Positions 1 to 7,316 of a stretch of 64,000 nt of DNA are shown here, in pieces. Positions within the stretch are counted from its first letter, which is position 1. The number at the start of each line of letters is the position of its first letter. This DNA is from JBDRCC01 sp043822065 [NCBI: archaeon] (GTDB taxonomy: Archaea; Undinarchaeota; CAZHTU01), in assembly GCA_043822065.1 (NCBI GenBank), contig JBDRCC010000007.1:1-64000 (forward strand). Reading direction: 5' to 3'. The position numbers and the translations under genes were made by a program. Below the pieces are notes generated by a model that saw nothing but the letters and a program-made list of their open reading frames with translations, made no database searches and had not been told where the DNA came from.

Positions 1-939
1 TTCCTCTTCAAGCTTGACGGCGGCGTCCCGAAGCCGCTTCCGCAGGACGTTGCTGGATACTTCGACTACGCCCCGCGGGACCTGGCATCCGCGATCCGGC
101 AGGAAATCGCGCTCGCACTCCAGCAGTTTGGCATAAAGGTGGAGGCAAGCCACCACGAGTGTGCTGTCGGGCAGCACGAGATTGACTTTGAATATGCCGA
201 CGCCCTGCGAACTGCAGACAACGCAGTCACATTCAAGCACACTGTCAAGTCCGTCGCTTACCAGCACGACATGTATGCGACATTCATGCCAAAGCCGATA
301 TTCGGGATTGCAGGCTCGGGGATGCACGTCCACCAGTCCCTCTTCGACAAGAAGGGCAGCAATGCGTTTTTCGACAGCAAGGACAAGTACCACCTCTCGG
401 ATGTTGCGCGCCATTTCGTCGCGGGACAGCTTGAGCATATCAAAGGAATTTCTGCAGTCCTCAGCCCAACGGTAAACTCATACAAGCGGCTTGTCCACGG
501 CTATGAGGCGCCGGTCTACATATGCTGGGCGCAGAGGAACCGCTCCGCCCTCATACGCATACCTAGATACACTCCTGGAAAAGAGAAGGCGGTCCGCGCC
601 GAGCTAAGGTGCCCGGACCCGTCTGCAAACCCGTACACTGCGTTCGCGCTCATGCTCGCCGCAGGGCTTGACGGGATAAAAAACAAGACCGAGCCGCCAG
701 CCCCTGTGGAGGAGGACGTCTACAAGTTCGACGACAGCAGGCTGAAGGAGCTTGGCATGGCGACCCTGCCGGTCGACCTCGGGCACGCGATTGAGCTGTT
801 CAAGGACAGCCGGCTTGCGAAAGACACACTCGGCCCGCACGCGTTTGACTACTACCTCGCAGGGAAGAAGGCGGAATGGCGCGAGTACAGGATGCACGTG
901 TCGGACTGGGAGGTAAACCGGTACCTCAAGCTCCTCTGA
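1..939 (+). CDS. glnA: Glutamine synthetase, C-terminal part (5' end outside window)
   Basis: ATP-dependent amination of glutamate to glutamine, the main ammonium assimilation step. The frame is open from base 1, so the N-terminal beta-grasp domain lies upstream. Visible catalytic-domain motifs in order: EASHHECAVGQHEIDF (glutamate/metal site), KPIFGIAGSGMHVHQS (ATP-binding GSGMHVHQS), NSYKRLVHGYEAP, the arginine-rich NRSALIRIP, and ELRCPDPSANPY. No adenylylation-type NLYDLP tyrosine is seen in the retained part. The stop is TGA at 937-939, and the AsnRS gene begins 38 bp later on the same strand. The family call is firm; subtype I-alpha versus others is not decided from this fragment. Confidence 0.95.
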   Translation, partial: FLFKLDGGVPKPLPQDVAGYFDYAPRDLASAIRQEIALALQQFGIKVEASHHECAVGQHEIDFEYADALRTADNAVTFKHTVKSVAYQHDMYATFMPKPIFGIAGSGMHVHQSLFDKKGSNAFFDSKDKYHLSDVARHFVAGQLEHIKGISAVLSPTVNSYKRLVHGYEAPVYICWAQRNRSALIRIPRYTPGKEKAVRAELRCPDPSANPYTAFALMLAAGLDGIKNKTEPPAPVEEDVYKFDDSRLKELGMATLPVDLGHAIELFKDSRLAKDTLGPHAFDYYLAGKKAEWREYRMHVSDWEVNRYLKLL

Positions 940-977
940 CAGCAAACTCTTTAAAGAAATCCGCGTTTAACCGTAGC

Positions 978-2267
978 ATGTTCGTACCAATCGGGGAGAT
1001 TCTCGAAGGGAAGCACACCGGCAAGAGCGTCAGCATCCGGGGCTGGGTATACCGCACTAGGAGCAGCAACAATTTCGTCTTTGCCGTAATCCGTGACTCC
1101 AGCGGAGTTATCCAGTGCACGGTCAAGAGAGAGTCATCCGCGCCGCTTTTTGTCGAAGCAAGCAAGGCGACGATAGAGTCCTCAGTCCGGCTTACCGGCA
1201 AGGTCAAGGCGGACAAGCGCGCACCCGGCGGGCACGAGCTCGAAGTCGAGACATTCGAAATAGTCGGGCTGGCAGAGCCGTTCCCAATCGAGGGCGGGGA
1301 GACTGACGAGTTCCTCCTCGACATGCGCCACCTGTGGCTCCGCTCAAGGCAGATGAACTCCGTCTTCAAGGTGCGCTCAACGGCATTTGGCTCCATCCAT
1401 GAATACCTTCGCAAGGAGGGCTACTGCGAAACACACCCGCCGATGTTTGTCTCCGGCGCCTGCGAAGGCGGTTCGACCCTGTTCGAAGTCCCGTACTTCG
1501 GCAGGAAGGCTTACCTGTCCCAGTCCTGGCAGCTGTACGCCGAGGCAATGATTACCACAGTCGAAAAGCTGTACACAATCGCACCGTCCTTCCGGGCTGA
1601 AAAATCCCGCACCCGCAAGCACCTTACTGAATTCTGGCACGCGGAAGTCGAGGCGGCGTGGGCGGACCTCAACGAGATGATGGACGTCGGTGAGGGCCTC
1701 ATTTCCCACATCTGCCAGAAAGTAGCCAAGGAGAACTCAGCTGAGCTCGAGTCGCTTGGCAGGAAAGCCCCAGACCTCAAGGCGGTCAAGCCGCCGTTCA
1801 AGCGGATACGCTACGACGAGGCGATCGACATAATCAACAAGCGCGGAGTCAAGATTGAGTGGGGTGACGACCTCGGCGTTGAGCACGAGCGCGCCATAGT
1901 CGAGGGCGAAACGAAGCCAGTTTTCATTACCCACTACCCGACGAAGGCGAAGCCGTTCTACCACAAATACGACCCGGACGACCACGATTACGTCCTTTGC
2001 TTCGACTGCATCGCGCCAGAGGGCTACGGTGAGATAATTGGCGGCGGGCAGCGCGAGGACGACCAGAATCTCCTGCTTGAGCGGATGAAAGCAGAGGGCA
2101 TAGACCCCACATCCTATGGCTGGTACCTTGACTTAAGGAAATACGGCTCCGTCCCGCACAGCGGTTTCGGCCTCGGCACTGACCGGGTCATAACCTGGAT
2201 ATCCAAGCTCGAGCACATACGCGACGCAATCCCGTTCCCGCGGACGATAAACCGCATCTACCCCTAA
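978..2267 (+). CDS. asnS: Asparaginyl-tRNA synthetase (class II)
   Basis: Charges tRNA-Asn with asparagine in the cytoplasm; 429 aa. An N-terminal OB-fold anticodon-binding domain (about residues 15-100) precedes the class II catalytic core: motif 2 FRAEKSRTRKHLTEFW at about 205-220 and motif 3 GFGLGTDR at 396-403, ending in PFPRTINRIYP. The CEGGSTLFEV segment and the PFPRT tail favour AsnRS over archaeal AspRS, but the two families are close, so non-discriminating charging cannot be excluded. The open frame extends upstream to 876 inside glnA; ATG at 978 is chosen because it starts the OB fold and leaves glnA intact. A hairpin with an A/T-rich stem follows the stop. Confidence 0.88.
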   Translation: MFVPIGEILEGKHTGKSVSIRGWVYRTRSSNNFVFAVIRDSSGVIQCTVKRESSAPLFVEASKATIESSVRLTGKVKADKRAPGGHELEVETFEIVGLAEPFPIEGGETDEFLLDMRHLWLRSRQMNSVFKVRSTAFGSIHEYLRKEGYCETHPPMFVSGACEGGSTLFEVPYFGRKAYLSQSWQLYAEAMITTVEKLYTIAPSFRAEKSRTRKHLTEFWHAEVEAAWADLNEMMDVGEGLISHICQKVAKENSAELESLGRKAPDLKAVKPPFKRIRYDEAIDIINKRGVKIEWGDDLGVEHERAIVEGETKPVFITHYPTKAKPFYHKYDPDDHDYVLCFDCIAPEGYGEIIGGGQREDDQNLLLERMKAEGIDPTSYGWYLDLRKYGSVPHSGFGLGTDRVITWISKLEHIRDAIPFPRTINRIYP

Positions 2268-2269
2268 GC

Positions 2270-2292
2270 CCTTTCTTTTAAAAAAAGAAAGG
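2270..2292 (+). terminator. Putative terminator hairpin after asnS
   Basis: A perfect 10-bp stem (CCTTTCTTTT with AAAAGAAAGG) closes on a 3-nt A loop two bases after the asnS stop. Position and symmetry suggest transcript termination or 3' end formation before tRNA-Glu. Confidence 0.5.
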
Positions 2293-2349
2293 CCTACAGT
2301 CTACCCCAAAGAAAACCTTTTTAACTCGACTGAACTAACTACAGACCAT

Positions 2350-2427
2350 GCCCCGGTGGTGTAGCCCGGCCAAGCATTCGAGCCTTTCGAGCTTGAGACA
2401 CGGATTCAAATTCCGTCCGGGGCACCA
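2350..2427 (+). tRNA. tRNA-Glu (TTC), CCA encoded
   Basis: Acceptor GCCCCGG pairs perfectly with CCGGGGC at 2417-2423. The anticodon stem CGAGC/GCTTG closes loop CTTTCGA with anticodon TTC. The T loop is TTCAAAT. The 3' CCA is present in the DNA. No intron. Confidence 0.95.
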
Positions 2428-2430
2428 GTT

Positions 2431-2907
2431 CTAAAGGTTAGCAACCAACGTGCCCACGTAATACGTTATAATAATAACCGCTATTGCAATCAGGACGTGC
2501 TCGCCGATGGTCCCTATGACTGAATGCTCGCTCTTCGTCCCGAGATAATAGCTGAACGCCGTAAGCACCACCAGCCCGTAGGCTATGCAGACAAGAACTG
2601 CAGTCGGCATTGGGAAAACAAGAAATGGCAAAGCGAACGTCAGCGTGTAAACGAGCTTTGTGAAGAACGTTGCAGTGGTTGCCTCCCAGACCTCTTTCTT
2701 CGTGTGCTTTAGCTCGGCCTCCTCCGCAACGTGGATCCCCATGGCGTCCGAGAACGCGTCTGCTATCGCTACCGCTATTATCCCGCCAATCACCGCAAGA
2801 AAAGACTGTGTGCTTGAATACAATCCGACCATAATCCCTAAGGTGGTAATCGTGCCCGAAGTCACACCGAAGCTGAACCCGACCATGCGCGAATGGTTGT
2901 TTATCAC
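2431..2907 (-). CDS. VIT1/CCC1-like small membrane protein
   Basis: 158 aa with about four to five predicted membrane helices. The N-terminal segment GFSFGVTSGTITTLGIMVGL, followed by a helix ending in DAFSDAMGIHVAEEAEL, resembles the first part of VIT1/CCC1 (DUF125) iron/manganese transporters, which carry a G-x-x-x-G helix followed by an acidic cytoplasmic stretch. It is shorter than the usual 200-plus aa of that family. It is convergent with tRNA-Glu, its stop lying 4 bp from the tRNA 3' end. A role in metal sequestration is inference; a non-transporting relative is possible. Confidence 0.55.
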   Translation of the reverse strand: MINNHSRMVGFSFGVTSGTITTLGIMVGLYSSTQSFLAVIGGIIAVAIADAFSDAMGIHVAEEAELKHTKKEVWEATTATFFTKLVYTLTFALPFLVFPMPTAVLVCIAYGLVVLTAFSYYLGTKSEHSVIGTIGEHVLIAIAVIIITYYVGTLVANL

Positions 2908-2962
2908 AGCCTACTAAACCCGCACACCTTCTTAAAATTTCTCCCAAAAGCGATAATTCAAA

Positions 2963-2975
2963 ACCTTTTTAAAGC
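2963..2975 (+). promoter_or_regulatory. Archaeal TATA promoter of the eL41-like gene
   Basis: AACCTTTTTAAAG is a BRE/TATA-like element about 50 bp upstream of the ATG at 3015. The region is otherwise non-coding and divergent from the VIT-like gene. Confidence 0.5.
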
Positions 2976-3014
2976 TAGGTGGCAATAGATAGTCACCAAC
3001 TTCTACATACCAAA

Positions 3015-3134
3015 ATGGCAAAGTGGGCTTATAAATACAAGAAGACGAAGAGAAGGAAATGCCGCTGGAAATGGCGCCGGAAGAAGCAGAGGCGCATGAA
3101 AGCGCAGCACAAGCGGCGCGTAGGCAAGTTATAA
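3015..3134 (+). CDS. rpl41e: Ribosomal protein eL41-like micro-protein (39 aa)
   Basis: A 39-codon frame encoding an extremely basic peptide that begins MAKWAYKYKK and continues with W/R/K-rich blocks (CRWKWRRKKQRRMKAQ) before ending in VGKL. Composition and the KW-R-KK-RR-MK pattern match eL41, the smallest ribosomal protein, a single helix bridging the subunits. Canonical eL41 is about 25 aa, so this one has an N-terminal extension. It has its own TATA element and a clean ATG/TAA. It is easily missed because of its length. The alternative is an unrelated basic peptide. Confidence 0.65.
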   Translation: MAKWAYKYKKTKRRKCRWKWRRKKQRRMKAQHKRRVGKL

Positions 3135-3162
3135 GTTTACTGGCATTTTGCTCTATCTCTGG

Positions 3163-3172
3163 CTTTATAAAC
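3163..3172 (+). promoter_or_regulatory. TATA box of the LAGLIDADG gene
   Basis: CTTTATAAAC lies 31 bp upstream of the ATG at 3194, the spacing expected for a leaderless archaeal transcript. Confidence 0.5.
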
Positions 3173-3193
3173 TCTTAGGTCTACCTATCAGCC

Positions 3194-3988
3194 ATGACCG
3201 ATACTCCTAATCCGGAAATAGCAGAGCTAGTTGGAGCTCATTTAGGTGATGGTTGCATCAGCATTACAAAATCTTACAGTGAATATGTTCTATGCGGAGA
3301 CCGAATCGAAGAAAGGGACTACTATGATGATTTTATAGTGCCTGTATTTAACAGACAAGTAGCTAAACCTATCCTCGGTCATGCGATTGTTCCGAAGGAT
3401 TATCCAAGTGTAGGCACCTATGGGATATACGTATTTGATAGCCGAGTTACTGATTTCTATGTTTGCGACTTAGGCATACCTTCCGGCAAAAAGGATAGGA
3501 TATCCGTGCCTAAATGTATTATTGAATCCGAGGATCCAACATTGTACAAGTCGTTGCTCCGTGGTTTGATAGATACTGACGGCTCGCTATTTTTTGAGAA
3601 AGGTTACAGTCGATGTAACTTGAAATGGAAGCGGGAGCACCACTATCGGCCCAAGATAAAAATAGGCGTAATCTCTAACATGTTAATCTCAGATGTGAAG
3701 CGAATGTTGGGCTTCTTGGGGATAGATTCACGAATAAAGAAGCCATACGCTGGCAGAAAAAATGAGGAAGTTCTACACGAGTTAATCATAGATACGCAAA
3801 ATTCTTTTTTAACTTATTGTTCAGAAATTGGCTTCAGAAACCCTAAGCATGCCACAAAACTAAATATTTGGGAAAGATATGGCTGCTGTCCGCCCCATAC
3901 GACCTTAAACCAACGAAGAAAAATACTTAAAGAAAACCGCGCTTCTTTAAACTACCTTAGTGCGCGGGAGTACCCGAGTCTGGTCTAA
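3194..3988 (+). CDS. Free-standing LAGLIDADG homing endonuclease
   Basis: 264 aa with two LAGLIDADG motifs, LVGAHLGDG at residues 12-20 and LLRGLIDTDG at 121-130; each supplies a catalytic acidic residue (D19 and D129 region). Two motifs mean a monomeric, pseudo-symmetric DNA endonuclease. No intein splice residues (N-terminal Cys/Ser, C-terminal HN) are present, so it is not an intein. Codons are visibly more A/T-ending than neighbours, a sign of recent acquisition. Its last eight codons and stop lie inside the 5' exon of the intron-bearing tRNA-Leu gene (25-bp overlap). The target site is unknown; the tRNA-Leu locus is the obvious candidate. Confidence 0.9.
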   Translation: MTDTPNPEIAELVGAHLGDGCISITKSYSEYVLCGDRIEERDYYDDFIVPVFNRQVAKPILGHAIVPKDYPSVGTYGIYVFDSRVTDFYVCDLGIPSGKKDRISVPKCIIESEDPTLYKSLLRGLIDTDGSLFFEKGYSRCNLKWKREHHYRPKIKIGVISNMLISDVKRMLGFLGIDSRIKKPYAGRKNEEVLHELIIDTQNSFLTYCSEIGFRNPKHATKLNIWERYGCCPPHTTLNQRRKILKENRASLNYLSAREYPSLV

Positions 3989-3996
3989 GGGGCAGG

Positions 3997-4028
3997 AGAG
4001 TTTTTAGGTCCGCCTATTACTCTGCCAA
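3997..4028 (+). other. tRNA-Leu intron 1 (32 nt, between positions 30 and 31)
   Basis: The central 4-bp helix GGCA/TGCC is flanked by 3-nt bulges GGA (5' strand) and AAA (3' strand), with GAGT/ACTC as the inner helix. Cleavage after the second base of each bulge joins ...CAGG to ACTTAAG, restoring the anticodon stem. The outer helix is short and includes a wobble pair, so this is a relaxed BHB at a non-canonical site. Confidence 0.75.
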
Positions 4029-4035
4029 ACTTAAG

Positions 4036-4057
4036 ATTAGCCCAAGGCTAATAAGCC
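4036..4057 (+). other. tRNA-Leu intron 2 (22 nt, canonical 37/38 site)
   Basis: A textbook BHB: outer helix CAGGA/TCCTG, central helix CTTA/TAAG, bulges AGA and CCA, and inner helix TTAGCC/GGCTAA with a CAA loop. Cleavage in the bulges leaves loop CTTAAGA. The outer helix requires prior removal or looping-out of intron 1, implying an order of splicing. Confidence 0.85.
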
Positions 4058-4114
4058 ATCCTGTGGCTTAGTGCCTCCGAGTGTTCAAATCACTCCTCCC
4101 GCACCATTTTATCA

Positions 4115-5164
4115 CTAAAAGAAAATCACTATCTCAAAGACTATAAGCACGACAATCAGCGTTTCCATAATCAGCATCAGGGCGTTTGTAATCGAAGCCC
4201 GCTCCGCGTCCCGTGCCTCGTAAAGCATGACATTTATGCTCTCTAGGTCGCCCATTTTCCTGACTATATTCCTCAGCCAGCCGTCCAGCCTGAACCTCTC
4301 GCTCGCGGCGCCGTACACCCTCGCCAGGTACCAGTCCCCGCTTATCTTTATTATGTTCGCGATGTCCTCCATCATGTCGCTTATCATTATCTTCGTCTCA
4401 GCCACGTCCTTAACCACTTTGTTTGTCTTCCCGAAGCTTGGTATAAGGCCGACGCGCTTGGTCATGCCCTTCATATCTTCGTATACCTTGAGCACTCGTT
4501 TGTCAAGTATCGTGTCGTAGGTCCGCAGGGCGATAAGCTGCACTAAGGCGACGTTTATTATGTCAACGATGTCGCCGAAGTCGCCTTCTGGGTCGAACAC
4601 GACCGCGCCCATATAGTCTATAACTGCCAGGTCGTGCTCCTCGAACGAAAGGCTGTGCCGCATACAGTCTGATATCTCCTGTTTGCTCGGCTTTTTTACC
4701 TGCCGCAGGAGCTGGGTGAACCAGACCTCTCCTCTGTCAGGCTTGCCCTTGAACAGCAAAAAAGCGTATGCCCTTACAATCTCTACATACTCATAAGCAT
4801 TTACCATCGCAGGCTCTATCTTCCTCCGCATCTGCGAGAATACCTCCTGCGCCATTTTGTGCATCTCCTCAGTCTCAAGGCGCGTAACAAGCTCCTGCGC
4901 CTCCTCATGCCGCTCTATGTCCCTCTCAAACTTGATGAGTATCTCGCCTATCGGATAAACCTCAGCAAACACCCGAAGGGTATGGCTTCCGACAGTCGTC
5001 GTGCCAAGCTCGAATACGACAGCATTCAGGCCGACATCGGTGTACTTTTTTGTCAGCGTCTTTTCAGCCACCGGCGTCTTCTTGAACTTCTTTTCCTGAA
5101 GCTGCCTGAGGTCGACTTCACCCCCCACATCAAAGACATATTCCAGTATTACTTTGCCTTGCAT
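4115..5164 (-). CDS. RMND1/DUF155-like protein with C-terminal membrane anchor
   Basis: 349 aa. The first ~200 residues are a soluble mixed alpha/beta region; EEHDLAVIDYMGAVVFDPEGDF and the following helical stretch (ALRTYDTILDKRVLKVYEDMK) resemble the DUF155 (RMD1/Sif2/RMND1) core. The C-terminus has ERFRLDGWLRNIVRKMGDL followed by a single hydrophobic helix (LMLIMETLIVVLIVFEIVIFF), which matches the family's tail anchor. Yeast and human members act in mitochondrial translation or stress; the archaeal role is unknown. It is convergent with tRNA-Leu, 8 bp away. Confidence 0.5.
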   Translation of the reverse strand: MQGKVILEYVFDVGGEVDLRQLQEKKFKKTPVAEKTLTKKYTDVGLNAVVFELGTTTVGSHTLRVFAEVYPIGEILIKFERDIERHEEAQELVTRLETEEMHKMAQEVFSQMRRKIEPAMVNAYEYVEIVRAYAFLLFKGKPDRGEVWFTQLLRQVKKPSKQEISDCMRHSLSFEEHDLAVIDYMGAVVFDPEGDFGDIVDIINVALVQLIALRTYDTILDKRVLKVYEDMKGMTKRVGLIPSFGKTNKVVKDVAETKIMISDMMEDIANIIKISGDWYLARVYGAASERFRLDGWLRNIVRKMGDLESINVMLYEARDAERASITNALMLIMETLIVVLIVFEIVIFF

Positions 5165-5239
5165 CTATCCCTCAGTATGGCGCACGCCGCGCCAGCTGAA
5201 TACATCTCCACCCTTAATAAATAACTGCCGGCAAGTAGC

Positions 5240-5776
5240 CTAATGCTCAAATATTTCCTTTTTAATCCATTTGGCCGCGGCATGCTCGGCGTCAACCACC
5301 CTCCGCTCAAGGACGTGGAGGCCTCCCCGGAACGCGCTTATCGCAACGACTGCAGAAAGCGCGAGGAATAGGATTCCTATCATGTGCGGCTGCCGGATGG
5401 AAAACGCGAAGGTAAGCGCGGTTCCTGCCGCAGGGGGGTGTTCGACATCAAAATACGCCATCAGAATGGCTGCAATGGTCACGGAGGCCGCCCCCAAAAT
5501 AACCATTTCTTCTAGCTCGGACATAAACGGGAGCATCATCCCCTCAAATCCGTAAACAATAATAAATCCAACTATCGCGGCAGTAAGGTGTCCGCCGAAG
5601 ACGCACCTGAGCCGGCTGCTCTTTGCCTTCGGCATGAAATAAATCGCAAAGACTGTGGAAGAGATGGATGCGAGGAGTATCGGCTGGTTCAGCACTCCCC
5701 GCAGGATGTAAACTATAAAGGCTATAGTGCAGAATACGGATAGCCCCTTTACCGTGGTGCCATATATGTTCCGCAT
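5240..5776 (-). CDS. HPP family integral membrane protein
   Basis: 178 aa with about four membrane helices and the family signature HPPAAGTA at residues 113-120. HPP proteins are small multi-span membrane proteins; plant and cyanobacterial members have been linked to nitrite transport, but the archaeal substrate is unknown. The ATG directly abuts the stop of the upstream 87-aa membrane protein (5777-6040), so the two form an operon. A C-terminal amphipathic stretch (VVDAEHAAAKWIKKEI) follows the last helix. Confidence 0.85.
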   Translation of the reverse strand: MRNIYGTTVKGLSVFCTIAFIVYILRGVLNQPILLASISSTVFAIYFMPKAKSSRLRCVFGGHLTAAIVGFIIVYGFEGMMLPFMSELEEMVILGAASVTIAAILMAYFDVEHPPAAGTALTFAFSIRQPHMIGILFLALSAVVAISAFRGGLHVLERRVVDAEHAAAKWIKKEIFEH

Positions 5777-6040
5777 CTACATCATGTGGTAGGCTATTGC
5801 GAAGAGGATTATCGCCAGTACCACGACTATGCCGCCGACAATCAGGGCAGACTGGCCTATCAGCGCGCCAATCGCCTTAAGGGGCATCACTGGAACTGAA
5901 GTCAGGAAGCCGCCCTTGCCGGTGCCAATCTTCTGTACTTGCATTATTCCAATGACGCCTACTGCAAGGAATATTATGCCTAGCAGCACGAGGATTATCA
6001 CTGGTGCGTCCATCCCGCGGTTTGATCTAATCATTTTCAC
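5777..6040 (-). CDS. Small two-helix membrane protein, upstream partner of HPP
   Basis: 87 aa. A short basic N-terminus (MKMIRSNRGMDAP) is followed by two hydrophobic helices (about residues 13-33 and 62-85) separated by a Gly/Pro loop. No family recognised. Its stop abuts the HPP start, so the two proteins are probably co-translated and may work together. Confidence 0.7.
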   Translation of the reverse strand: MKMIRSNRGMDAPVIILVLLGIIFLAVGVIGIMQVQKIGTGKGGFLTSVPVMPLKAIGALIGQSALIVGGIVVVLAIILFAIAYHMM

Positions 6041-6105
6041 CCTCCTTATGTGGTGCTTAAGCTAAAAACACATCTCTTTATAAATCTTTGTAGGATATAT
6101 CCCGC

Positions 6106-6855
6106 ATGAAAGAGACTGCAGTTCTTGCAGCGACCGAAGCCGGCAAAATCCTCTTTGAAAATTTCGGCAAAGTGCGCGAGACCAGGAGCAAGGGTGACCG
6201 GGACCTTGTGACAAACGTCGACCTGCTCGCCGAGAAAAAGGTCCTTGAGGTGATTAAGTCCGCCTTCCCGGACCACAGGATAATCTCAGAGGAGGCAGGC
6301 GACAGCAAAATAGATTCAGACTACACCTGGCATGTCGATCCGCTTGATGGGACGCACAACTACCTCTATGGCATCCCTTACTACGGCGTTTCCATTGGGC
6401 TCTACAAAAAAGGCAATCCGCACCTTGGCGCAATCTTCCTCCCGCACTTCAACGAGCTGTATTATGCTGAAAAGGGCAAGGGCGCTTTCCTGAACGGCAA
6501 GCCCATACACGTTTCCGACAGGCCAGCCAGCGAGTCAATCTTCAACATGGACTCCCAGTTCCCCCGCGAGCCGGAGTGGTACATATCCTCCCTTGGCAGG
6601 CTCGTCCCGAAGTTTTTCGGCTTCAGGGTCATGGGAAGCGCCGTCACGAGCCTGGCATTCGTCGCCAAGGGCACGATAGGCGCGTGGCTTACCTTCATAG
6701 CCAAGACCTGGGACGTCGCCGCAGGCAGCCTATTGGTCACCGAGGCAGGCGGGAAGGTTACGAACCTTGACGGGAAGCCTTGGGCCCCTGGCAGGTTTCC
6801 CCTCCTCGCAACCAACGGCAAAATCCACGGTGAAGTGCTTTCCCTCCTGCGATAA
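6106..6855 (+). CDS. suhB: Inositol monophosphatase / fructose-1,6-bisphosphatase family
   Basis: 249 aa, typical archaeal length. Metal-binding motifs of the Li-sensitive sugar phosphatase superfamily are all present: EE at 62-63, DPLDGTHN at 78-85, and WDVAAGSLLVTEAGG starting near 201. Archaeal homologues dephosphorylate myo-inositol-1-phosphate and often fructose-1,6-bisphosphate, serving inositol lipid or solute synthesis and gluconeogenesis. Substrate cannot be read from sequence. A TATA element (CTTTATAAAT) sits about 30 bp upstream, suggesting a leaderless transcript. Confidence 0.92.
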   Translation: MKETAVLAATEAGKILFENFGKVRETRSKGDRDLVTNVDLLAEKKVLEVIKSAFPDHRIISEEAGDSKIDSDYTWHVDPLDGTHNYLYGIPYYGVSIGLYKKGNPHLGAIFLPHFNELYYAEKGKGAFLNGKPIHVSDRPASESIFNMDSQFPREPEWYISSLGRLVPKFFGFRVMGSAVTSLAFVAKGTIGAWLTFIAKTWDVAAGSLLVTEAGGKVTNLDGKPWAPGRFPLLATNGKIHGEVLSLLR

Positions 6856-6887
6856 TATTTTATACTACCCTTTGAATTAATCAGTCC

Positions 6888-7196
6888 ATGCCAGACAGAA
6901 AGATGCCGCTCGGCAAGATTGACTTTGCCAGGCTTTACGAGATAAAGGACCAGATAGCCTACATCTCCAGGCGCGACGTTGAGGACAAGGAAGGCAGCGT
7001 CACGGGCTGGGCTGGGCTCGTCATCTACCGGGGCGGCCGGGCCGAGGTTGAATACACCTGCCCGCACTGCAGGAAGGCAGGCTACTCCACAGAAGGCATA
7101 GTCCGCGCAAAAAACGGCACGTTCACGTTCACCTGCGGAAACTGCAAGAAGAAGGTCAAGCTTCCAAAGCTGAAGTCCCTTGCAAAAGAGAAATAG
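6888..7196 (+). CDS. Small zinc-ribbon protein (102 aa)
   Basis: Soluble protein with one CPHC...CGNC zinc ribbon (CPHCRKAGYSTEG then FTCGNCKKKV) in the C-terminal half and a basic tail KLPKLKSLAKEK, suggesting nucleic-acid contact. The N-terminal half (KIDFARLYEIKDQIAYISRR) is not recognised. It lies between the inositol phosphatase and tRNA-Thr, with a TATA-like stretch just upstream. Function unknown. Confidence 0.75.
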   Translation: MPDRKMPLGKIDFARLYEIKDQIAYISRRDVEDKEGSVTGWAGLVIYRGGRAEVEYTCPHCRKAGYSTEGIVRAKNGTFTFTCGNCKKKVKLPKLKSLAKEK

Positions 7197-7205
7197 CTAT
7201 TTCGT

Positions 7206-7277
7206 GCCTCCGTAGCTCAGTGGTAGAGTGCGTCCTTGGTAAGGACGAGGTCGCGAGTTCAATCCTCGCCGGGGGCT
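7206..7277 (+). tRNA. tRNA-Thr (GGT)
   Basis: Acceptor GCCTCCG/CGGGGGC (one T-G wobble); anticodon stem CGTCC/GGACG with loop TTGGTAA, anticodon GGT; T loop TTCAATC; discriminator T. CCA not encoded. No intron. Confidence 0.95.
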
Positions 7278-7316
7278 CTCATAACAATTAAATACTTCTA
7301 AACAGAATGAATCTGC

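Larger units (their letters stand above)
3964..4106 (+). tRNA. tRNA-Leu (TAA) with two BHB introns, CCA encoded
   Basis: Acceptor GCGGGAG pairs perfectly with CTCCCGC at 4096-4102, followed by A and encoded CCA. The T arm is GAGTG-TTCAAAT-CACTC and a long type II variable arm is present. A mature anticodon arm CAGGA-CTTAAGA-TCCTG (anticodon TAA) forms only if two inserts are removed: 3997-4028 and 4036-4057. Both inserts are framed by bulge-helix-bulge geometry. The 5' exon overlaps the end of the LAGLIDADG ORF. Confidence 0.9.

Noticed and set aside
3194-3988. LAGLIDADG protein as an intein
   Set aside because: No host protein on either side and no splice-junction residues; it has its own promoter and stop.
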